A stretch of 64,000 nt of DNA, taken from Promineifilum sp. (GTDB lineage: Bacteria; Chloroflexota; Anaerolineae; Promineifilales; Promineifilaceae). The stretch lies in contig JACKBY010000002.1 in the NCBI GenBank assembly GCA_020634335.1, positions 124,001 to 188,000 on the forward strand, in the 5' to 3' direction. Positions 58,724 through 64,000 of this stretch are shown here, one piece after another (position 1 is the stretch's first letter; every line of letters begins with the position of its first letter). Below the pieces are notes generated by a model. The model ran no database searches and was not told the DNA's origin. It was given only the letters and a program-made list of their open reading frames with translations. A program made the translations under genes and the position numbers.

Positions 58724-59842
58724 ATGATCATTGGAATTGATGCCAGCCGCACCATCACCGGCCGGCGCACGGGGACGGAGGCTTACGCCTATCACCTCAT
58801 TTGCGCCCTGATCCCCCTGGCTACCGCGCGGGGCCACCGGCTGTGTCTTTACTTCAATCAACTGCCGTCTGATAATTTATTTGTGGATTGGGGCGACATT
58901 GAACGAGTCGTCATCCCTCAACGCCGCCTGTGGACGCACCTGCGCCTCGGCCGCGAGCTGCGCCGCCGCCCGCCCGACGTATTTTTCACTCCAGCCCACG
59001 TTATCCCCCTCGGCTATCGCGGCGCGGCTGTCGCCACCGTCCACGACCTGGGCTACGAGTATTTCCCGGAGGCGCACCCCCGCCGGCAACTGGCTTACCT
59101 GCGCTGGAGCACGCGCCACAACGCCCGCGTGGGTCGGCGCGTCATCGTCGACTCGCGGGCCACGGGCAACGATCTGGTCAAATTTTACGGCACCGATCCG
59201 GCCAAGATCGACGTTGTCTATCCGGGCATCGATCCCCATCTGCGCCGTGTTGAAGATCCGGCGACAATCGCGGAAACGGCCGCCCGTTGCGGCATCCAAT
59301 CGCCCTATCTCCTCTACCTGGGCACGCTCCAGCCGCGCAAGAATCTCGTCCGGCTGGTCGAGGCTTTCGCGCAGAGTGGGTTGCACGCTGAGGGCTATTC
59401 CCTCGTTCTGGCCGGCAAACCGGGCTGGCTGGCCGACCCGCTGCTGACCGCCATCCGTAGTCTGTCGTCCTTGGTCGGCGGTCAAGTCCTCCTGCCGGGC
59501 TACGTCGCCGAAGCCGACAAGGCCGCGCTGCTCTCCGGGGCGACGGCGCTGGTCTTTCCGTCGCTCTACGAGGGCTTCGGCTTTCCCGTGCTGGAGGCCC
59601 AGGCTTGCGGGACGCCGGTCGTGTGCAGCGACACCAGTTCGCTGCCGGAAGTGGCGGGGGCGGGGGCGCTGCTGGTCGATCCGCTGGATACGGAGGCGTT
59701 GGCGGGGGCGATGCGGCAGATAATCGACGAAGAGAAGATTAGGAGGGAATTGATTGACCGTGGGCAGATCAACCGAAGACGCTTTGCGTGGGCGACTGCC
59801 GCCGGGCAGATTTTGGAGATATTCGAATCAGGAGCCGCGTAG
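58724..59842 (+). CDS. Glycosyltransferase family 4 protein
   Basis: The 372-residue GT-B transferase has an N-terminal MIIGIDASRTITGRRTGTEAYAYHL, PDVFFTPAHVIPLGYRGAAVATVHDLGYEYFPEAH, and IVDSRATGNDLVKFYG. The donor-binding half has LLYLGTLQPRKNLVRLVEAF, and the family EX7E motif is in YEGFGFPVLEAQACGTPVVCSD. The frame is open back to an ATG at 58628 overlapping the previous stop. Those 32 codons run through a palindromic low-complexity stretch, so I start at 58724. It probably builds a surface polysaccharide. Its end overlaps the convergent cyclase by 15 bp. Confidence 0.9.
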   Translation: MIIGIDASRTITGRRTGTEAYAYHLICALIPLATARGHRLCLYFNQLPSDNLFVDWGDIERVVIPQRRLWTHLRLGRELRRRPPDVFFTPAHVIPLGYRGAAVATVHDLGYEYFPEAHPRRQLAYLRWSTRHNARVGRRVIVDSRATGNDLVKFYGTDPAKIDVVYPGIDPHLRRVEDPATIAETAARCGIQSPYLLYLGTLQPRKNLVRLVEAFAQSGLHAEGYSLVLAGKPGWLADPLLTAIRSLSSLVGGQVLLPGYVAEADKAALLSGATALVFPSLYEGFGFPVLEAQACGTPVVCSDTSSLPEVAGAGALLVDPLDTEALAGAMRQIIDEEKIRRELIDRGQINRRRFAWATAAGQILEIFESGAA

Positions 59843-60613
59843 AACGGCCGCAGGAACCGGCTGACTGATCCCCTTTAACTCCAACGTGCGCCACTCCAGT
59901 CCGTTGCTGTCCGTTCCGGCGGCCTCCAGCGCTTGGCGACTGACCAGGACTTCACCCGCGGCGGCCTGTGAGGCAATGCGCGCCGCCAGGTTCACTTCCT
60001 CGCCGATGGCCGCGAAATCCGTCAGCCCCTCTTCCGTCCCGACTGCCCCGAAGAAGGCGACTCCTGAATGGACACCGATGCCAACCGGAATGTTCTCATG
60101 GGTCATGGTTTTCGACATTTCGCGGGCGACATCGACTGTTCGCTTTACATAATTCTCCCCAGCAAACCCCGCACCCCAGAAAGCAGCCACGGAATCGCCG
60201 GCCAGCTTTTCCATCAAACCATCTTCCTCGTTGATGAGCTTCGTTGCCCGCACGTAAAAGCGGTTGATCAGCCGGCTGAATTGGGTGGGACTCATCGTTT
60301 CGGATAGGGCCGTCGAGCCGCGAATGTCGGCGAAGAGCATCGACATCTCGACCTCGGCCCCGCCGGGAAACTGGCGCATGGCCGCGTCGCACATGTTGCA
60401 GAAACGGGGATTGAGGTCGGACTGCCCTTTGCCGAATATAATCCGCTCCAAGGTTCCACCGATGCCTTTGAATGGTGCGTTGCAGAATTTGCAACGCGGA
60501 TCGCTGGGCAGCATCCGGTTCAACCGGCGCAGACGCTTGTCGACGTGAAAAGCGTTGGTCGAGAACCAGAAGTACCAGACATTGCCGACGTCGATGGCTT
60601 TCTTGTCGTTCAT
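59828..60613 (-). CDS. Class III adenylate cyclase with N-terminal Cys-rich module
   Basis: The 261-residue protein ends in a class III cyclase domain (about 88-261). Metal Asp residues are in MLFADIRGSTALSE and in the KLAGDS segment. The substrate-specifying Lys is in EKLAGD and the Asp in TDFAAIGEEVNLAARI, which favours ATP over GTP. The Asn and Arg of VNLAAR are present. So one polypeptide has all residues for a homodimeric adenylate cyclase. The N-terminal part has CKFC (near residue 41) and CNMC (near 71), a likely zinc or Fe-S site. ATG 60613 has AAGG 6 nt upstream; an ATG two codons earlier is also open. Confidence 0.87.
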   Translation of the reverse strand: MNDKKAIDVGNVWYFWFSTNAFHVDKRLRRLNRMLPSDPRCKFCNAPFKGIGGTLERIIFGKGQSDLNPRFCNMCDAAMRQFPGGAEVEMSMLFADIRGSTALSETMSPTQFSRLINRFYVRATKLINEEDGLMEKLAGDSVAAFWGAGFAGENYVKRTVDVAREMSKTMTHENIPVGIGVHSGVAFFGAVGTEEGLTDFAAIGEEVNLAARIASQAAAGEVLVSRQALEAAGTDSNGLEWRTLELKGISQPVPAAVLRGS

Positions 60614-60653
60614 CCTCATCCTTTACACCTGTTCGTATGAGGATACCACAGAA

Positions 60654-61121
60654 TCAATCCTCGTTGGCGATCAAGCGCCGCACTCCTACGGCGATCTGGT
60701 TCATCTTTTCTTCGCTGACGCGCTCCGCTTCCGGGACGCCGAGATAGCCGAAGATGCTCAGGCTGCGCCGCTCCTCCGGCTGGTCGGCCATGCGGGGAAT
60801 GACGTGGAAGTGGACGTGGGGGTGCTCGGCGGCCTCGGCGAACTGGATGACGTAGGTTTTGGCGCAGCCGACGACTTCTCGCAGCGCGGCCGACGTGCGT
60901 TGTAGCAACACGCCTAACTCGGCTGCTTCTTTGTCAGTCAGTTCGTCAATGGCCTCGATATGGCGTCTCGCGATCAGCACTAGCCAACCGGGGAGGGAGG
61001 TGTTGTAGCTGTGAACCACATCCCAATGATCAGTGCGGTGGATGTTGTCCCATAAGGGCGCATGGCCCTCGTCGCGGCGGCGCACCAATTCACAAGTCAG
61101 GCAAGTGCCGGTGTGGGTCAT
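60654..61121 (-). CDS. HIT family protein
   Basis: The 155-residue nucleotide hydrolase/transferase-fold protein has an N-terminal CLTCELVRRRDEG (a CxxC that often binds zinc in this family). ALREVVGCAKTYVIQFAEAAEHPHVHFHVIPRMAD carries the His triad HxHxH. The exact substrate, a dinucleotide or nucleoside phosphoramidate, is not known. A C-terminal tail follows (GVPEAERVSEEKMNQIAVGVRRLI). Its ATG overlaps the stop of the OsmC gene by 4 nt (ATGA), so the two are coupled. Confidence 0.92.
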   Translation of the reverse strand: MTHTGTCLTCELVRRRDEGHAPLWDNIHRTDHWDVVHSYNTSLPGWLVLIARRHIEAIDELTDKEAAELGVLLQRTSAALREVVGCAKTYVIQFAEAAEHPHVHFHVIPRMADQPEERRSLSIFGYLGVPEAERVSEEKMNQIAVGVRRLIANED

Positions 61122-61543
61122 TGGGTGGATAGTGATTCGACTTCGATATTTTCCAATATGACGGATGCGCCGGCGCGCAAAGTGTTCTGAATCTCGGCCA
61201 CGGTGTCAGTGTGCTGCATCAGCGCTTCCAGTTCGGCCGCGCTCCCTCTGCCCGTGACTTTAGCGCTGTAGGTGACGTTGCGCGCCGGTTCGCCCGCGGC
61301 CCCGAAGTCGCCGTCAACCGTCACGGCCACGGCCGTAACCTCAATGCCGCGCTTGGCCGCCTCGCGGTAGATGTCGTTGCAGTAGCATGTCGCCAGGGCC
61401 AGGAAGAGCAGTTCGCCGCCGTTGGCGCTGGAGCCGTAGCCGGACGATTTGGGCGGGATGGGGATGGTGTGAGCGGTGTCGTTGGTGGAGAGGGTGATGT
61501 GGTGGTGGTTGTGGCTGTTTTGGACGTGGGCGGTAATTTTCAT
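61118..61543 (-). CDS. OsmC family protein
   Basis: The 141-residue protein of the OsmC/Ohr superfamily contains a peroxidase-type Cys in FLALATCYCNDIYREAAKRGIEV, set in GGELLFLALATC as usual. The second Cys expected late in the sequence of Ohr is not seen, so it belongs to the broader OsmC-like group. It is probably a thiol-dependent peroxide-handling protein. A His-rich segment near the start (NSHNHHHI) is unusual. GGAG lies 6 nt upstream. It is co-translated with the HIT gene, and a fragment of this gene lies at 62149-62232. Confidence 0.9.
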   Translation of the reverse strand: MKITAHVQNSHNHHHITLSTNDTAHTIPIPPKSSGYGSSANGGELLFLALATCYCNDIYREAAKRGIEVTAVAVTVDGDFGAAGEPARNVTYSAKVTGRGSAAELEALMQHTDTVAEIQNTLRAGASVILENIEVESLSTQ

Positions 61544-61557
61544 TGGGTCTCCAATGT

Positions 61558-61773
61558 TTATGTTGCCACCGGAATCAGACGAAATACGCGTCCCAATCTC
61601 GACGCGGCATCAATATCCCCGCGACGTAATGCATCACGCATATCGTCAAGCTTATAGGCGTCCTGCAAAGACAGGAAGGGCGACCACTCATCCTCGGTGA
61701 TGATCAGCGCCACATCTACCTCGGCCGCGAACTCGCCTTCGTGTACCAGTTTCGTCGTGATTTTTTCAATCAT
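61558..61773 (-). CDS. Small acidic protein, second gene of a toxin-antitoxin-like pair
   Basis: The 71-residue protein has MIEKITTKLVHEGEFAAEVDVALIITEDEWSPFLSLQDAYKLDDMRDALRRGD with an overall acidic N-terminal part and a basic end. It has no helix-turn-helix that I can see. GGAGAGG lies 4-5 nt before ATG 61773. The start overlaps the stop of the DUF4258 gene by 4 nt (ATGA). In gene order, size and coupling it fits an antitoxin of a DUF4258 pair, but that is inference. Confidence 0.72.
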   Translation of the reverse strand: MIEKITTKLVHEGEFAAEVDVALIITEDEWSPFLSLQDAYKLDDMRDALRRGDIDAASRLGRVFRLIPVAT

Positions 61774-62093
61774 GATCCTCTCCTCAAGAAGTCGTCCGAC
61801 CATCGTTGCGGATCGGGTCGATAAGCAGTCACCAATACAGCCGGCGTGGATTTCCCTTTCGGTATGCCCCATAGAACGTGGATTGGCAAGTCATCCGTAT
61901 CATGCTGCAGAACCAATACCGCCGGGCCTTTGCCGTACTCCGGGTAATCCTCGACAACAACCGCGTCGCCAACCCCGGCAATTACGTCGTGGGTTGAAAT
62001 CGAATCGGCCGCCAACTCATCATAGCCGTGAACGGAGATACGAACTTCTCCTTGTTCAATGAGAATCAGGACTCTCTGGAGCGTTCGACTCAT
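61770..62093 (-). CDS. DUF4258 domain protein (toxin-like)
   Basis: The 107-residue protein has the DUF4258 pattern: RVLILIEQGEVRISVHGYDELAADSISTHDVIAGV with a conserved His, GDAVVVEDYPEYGKGPAVLVLQ, LPIHVLWGI, and a terminal VLVTAYRPDPQRWSDDF. DUF4258 proteins are small, often paired with an antitoxin-like gene, and are thought to have a RelE-like fold. The next gene overlaps it by 4 nt. It marks the border of a lower-GC stretch. Confidence 0.85.
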   Translation of the reverse strand: MSRTLQRVLILIEQGEVRISVHGYDELAADSISTHDVIAGVGDAVVVEDYPEYGKGPAVLVLQHDTDDLPIHVLWGIPKGKSTPAVLVTAYRPDPQRWSDDFLRRGS

Positions 62094-62148
62094 CAGGCGA
62101 TGATAATTGAATCCCAGACGAACGTCAAAACGGTTTCATTGGGATAAG

Positions 62149-62232
62149 TCGCCAAGGCCAGGAAGAGCAGTTCGCCGCCGCTGGAGCCGTAGTTAGTCAG
62201 TTTAGGTGGATGACAATAGTGTGAGTACGCTA
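62149..62232 (-). pseudogene. Fragment of an osmC gene
   Basis: On the minus strand this reads a decayed copy of the OsmC active-site region (YGSSGGELLFLALAT). About 45 bases (62151-62195) nearly match 61393-61439 in the intact gene, apart from a 6-base deletion. Matching is weaker on the 5' side. After ALAT the frame runs into unrelated sequence and stops. It is a duplicated remnant. Confidence 0.6.
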
Positions 62233-62384
62233 AGTTTGCAATTGTTGAGTTCGGCTATCCAGTTGTGGCGGACGCTCCATAAGACCCGCGATGGAGGCTC
62301 ATGTTCGCTTTGGTCGGTTCGGCGATAGGCACAAGTTATCGAAACGGGCGTCTAATTGTTGAAAGGAATGGCTTGGCACTATCC

Positions 62385-62846
62385 TCAGGAGCGTTCCCAA
62401 ACTTGGTGGCCTATTTCTTTGAACTTTCTTACGGGAAAGCCACGCTGTAAGTTTGTTGCTTGGGAACCGGGTACAAATAGAACATTCTCAATTTGTCGCC
62501 TTTCTGCCTCAAAGATGCTTAGAACCTCATAATCTTCATCCATTAACACTAAGAGCACGGCATCCCACTCCTTATCGAATTGAAGCCTTCCAAGGCGCTG
62601 ACCCGATCTTGATTTGGCGGGAATACATCGACCTTTTATTTGGATTTTTGTTACTTTCCCATTCTCAGTTCGTGTGGCGTCGTAGCCGGATTGGCGCGCT
62701 CCCGCCAACTCCAAGCCAAGTATTCTCGCAGCCTCAAACTCAGCAACTTCACCAGTAATGCCTAGAGGTTTGCCAGTGAGCCTTCTATATGTTTTTGCCA
62801 AAGTTTTTGCTTGAGCAAGTACTTCAGTGATTTCGTCCATTTCCAT
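62385..62846 (-). CDS. Putative PD-(D/E)XK nuclease-like protein
   Basis: The 153-residue protein of unknown function has GEVAEFEAARILGLELAGARQSGYDATRTENGKVTKIQIKGR. An acidic helix residue, an Asp after a Gly-Tyr, and a QxK core follow the order of the PD-(D/E)XK nuclease fold (E, D, Q-x-K). The remaining part (DKEWDAVLLVLMDEDYEVLSIFEAER) looks like the later strand and helix of such folds. It may be an orphan restriction-like or repair nuclease. Base composition is clearly lower in GC than the flanks, suggesting transfer. No methyltransferase or partner gene is next to it. Confidence 0.65.
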   Translation of the reverse strand: MEMDEITEVLAQAKTLAKTYRRLTGKPLGITGEVAEFEAARILGLELAGARQSGYDATRTENGKVTKIQIKGRCIPAKSRSGQRLGRLQFDKEWDAVLLVLMDEDYEVLSIFEAERRQIENVLFVPGSQATNLQRGFPVRKFKEIGHQVWERS

Positions 62847-62912
62847 TTTTCAGAGAATTTAACCGTCAGAGATTATCATCAAGCTTTCCAATAGGTAGTT
62901 CGCGAAAATGAA

Positions 62913-62935
62913 AAGGGCGGGTCGTGCCCGCCCTT
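62913..62935 (-). terminator. Intrinsic terminator of gcvP
   Basis: The 9-bp GC-rich stem (62913-62921 with 62927-62935) and 5-nt loop are followed on the minus strand by TTTTCATTTTCG. It lies 20 nt after the gcvP stop. Confidence 0.85.
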
Positions 62936-62954
62936 GCTCTTTCACAGCCTTCGG

Positions 62955-64000
62955 CTAGGCATACTCCTCAATCGGAATACAAACACAAAACAAATTCCGA
63001 TCCCCATACACATTATCGATCCGGCTGACGAACGGCCACACTTTACCCCGACGCACCCAGTCGGCCGGGTAGGCCGCCTGTTCGCGCGTGTAGGGGTGAT
63101 CCCATTCCTCGGCCAGCACGACTTCGGCCGTGTGCGGCGCGTGTTTCAGAGGGTTGTTCTCGCGATCCATCCGCCCCTCTTCGATCTCGCGAATCTCCTC
63201 GCGAATCTTGATCATGGCGTCGATAAAGCGATCCAGTTCTTCCAGCGACTCGCTCTCCGTCGGCTCGATCATCAGCGTGCCCGGCACGGGGAACGACAGC
63301 GTCGGCGCGTGGAAGCCGAAGTCCATCAGCCGCTTGGTGATGTCCTCGGCCGTGACGCCGGCCGTGTCCTTCAGGTGGCGCGGGTCAACGATGCACTCGT
63401 GAGCAATCCGGCCGTTCAGTCCGCGATAGAGCACGGGGTAGTGCGGCTCCAGCTTCTCGGCGATGTAGTTGGCGTTGAGGATGGCGATCTCCGTCGCCAC
63501 GCGCAGGCCCCACTCGCCCATCATGGCGATGTAGGCATAGGGGATGGGTAAAATCGACGCGCTGCCCCACGGGGCAGCCGAGACCGTGCCCAGCGCTTCC
63601 GCGCCGCCCACGCCAGGAACGACCGGGTGATTGGGCAGGTAAGGCGTCAGGTGTTCGGCAACGCAGATCGGCCCCATGCCCGGCCCGCCGCCGCCGTGGG
63701 GGATGCTGAACGTCTTGTGCAGGTTCAGGTGCAGTACGTCCGGCCCGAAGTCGCCCGGGCGGCAGACGGCAACCAGCGCGTTCATATTCGCGCCGTCCAT
63801 GTAGACCTGCCCGCCGTTGTCGTGAATAATCTTGCAAATTTGGCCGATGGACTCTTCGTACACGCCGTGGGTCGACGGGTAGGTGACCATCAGCGCCGAC
63901 AGCCGGTCGCGGTGCTGTTCCGCTTTGGCACGCAGATCCTCGACGTTGATGTTGCCATTATCGTCCGTCGCCACCACCACCACTTCCATGCCGGCCATGG
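62955..64000 (-). CDS. gcvP: Glycine dehydrogenase (decarboxylating), C-terminal part (5' end outside window)
   Basis: P-protein of the glycine cleavage system; it decarboxylates glycine and loads aminomethyl onto the H-protein. About 348 C-terminal residues are visible: VTYPSTHGVYEESI, MDGANMNALV, the PLP-lysine tract LNLHKTFSIPHGGGGPGMGP, GWGSAS-type text here as APWGSASILPIPYAYIAMMG, and FPVPGTLMIEPTESESLEELDRFIDAM. The gene continues past base 64000, so I cannot tell whether it is the fused or the split (GcvPB) form. It ends at a clear terminator. Confidence 0.93.
   Translation of the reverse strand, partial: MAGMEVVVVATDDNGNINVEDLRAKAEQHRDRLSALMVTYPSTHGVYEESIGQICKIIHDNGGQVYMDGANMNALVAVCRPGDFGPDVLHLNLHKTFSIPHGGGGPGMGPICVAEHLTPYLPNHPVVPGVGGAEALGTVSAAPWGSASILPIPYAYIAMMGEWGLRVATEIAILNANYIAEKLEPHYPVLYRGLNGRIAHECIVDPRHLKDTAGVTAEDITKRLMDFGFHAPTLSFPVPGTLMIEPTESESLEELDRFIDAMIKIREEIREIEEGRMDRENNPLKHAPHTAEVVLAEEWDHPYTREQAAYPADWVRRGKVWPFVSRIDNVYGDRNLFCVCIPIEEYA

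Noticed and set aside
1..64000. tRNA, rRNA, CRISPR, prophage and insertion-sequence genes
   Set aside because: I checked the intergenic gaps for cloverleaf arms, regular spaced repeats and transposase-like products and found none.

Overview
The window is GC-rich, densely packed bacterial chromosome with about 58 protein-coding genes and no rRNA, tRNA, CRISPR array, prophage or insertion sequence that I could find. Gene content suggests an Anaerolineae-like member of the Chloroflexota. The pointers are FemABX-type peptidoglycan enzymes, an L,D-transpeptidase with SH3-like domains, a large Ser/Thr kinase with FHA, thrombospondin-3 and CBM9-like parts, Pro/Thr-rich linkers and many small intergenic palindromes. 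This placement is inference from content, not from a search.

Layout. 1-9.4 kb: the 3' part of lysS, a GNAT enzyme, msrA, an orphan xdhC, galE, a coiled-coil zinc-ribbon protein, and two FemX-like paralogues flanking a Ca2+/H+ exchanger. 9.5-16.3 kb: an isocitrate-dehydrogenase-like enzyme, a D-cysteine-desulfhydrase-like PLP enzyme, a thioesterase, and a penicillin acylase/class C serine hydrolase pair. 16.4-23 kb: a prepilin peptidase; a tight run of GNAT (COG3375 type), enolase-superfamily MenC/NSAR, proC and a pabB-pabC fusion; then an L,D-transpeptidase. 23-29.8 kb: an SDR, a sulfotransferase, a UDP-sugar dehydrogenase, and a three-gene membrane operon of degenerate complex-I/Mrp antiporter-like proteins with no redox partner. 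29.9-38.7 kb: patatin, SCP2, crotonase, YccF, trpA, a YyaL-type protein, a secreted protein and an Eis-like acetyltransferase. 38.7-50.9 kb: an RNA m5C methyltransferase and a divergent tRNA-guanine transglycosylase whose start codons lie 12 bp apart; PspC; a lipid kinase; threonine aldolase; the 1109-residue kinase; MFS; FkbM; a double DinB protein. 51-64 kb: small membrane proteins, a YigZ-family protein, sat-cysC plus a second cysC, prmC-tsaC, a glycosyltransferase, an adenylate cyclase, HIT and OsmC proteins, a toxin-antitoxin-like pair, a lower-GC islet with a nuclease-like gene and an osmC fragment, and the 3' part of gcvP.

Two features run through the window. First, at least nine genes carry a TANAAT/TANACT-like -10 hexamer ending only 6-9 nt before the start codon, with no Shine-Dalgarno sequence, which predicts leaderless mRNAs. 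Second, a 117-125 bp palindromic element with terminal inverted repeats and two internal hairpins occurs in three intergenic gaps, with a possible fourth decayed copy. The best candidates for something undescribed are this element, the antiporter-like membrane operon, the kinase with an apparent exported Ca2+/glycan-sensing half, and the divergent TGT.
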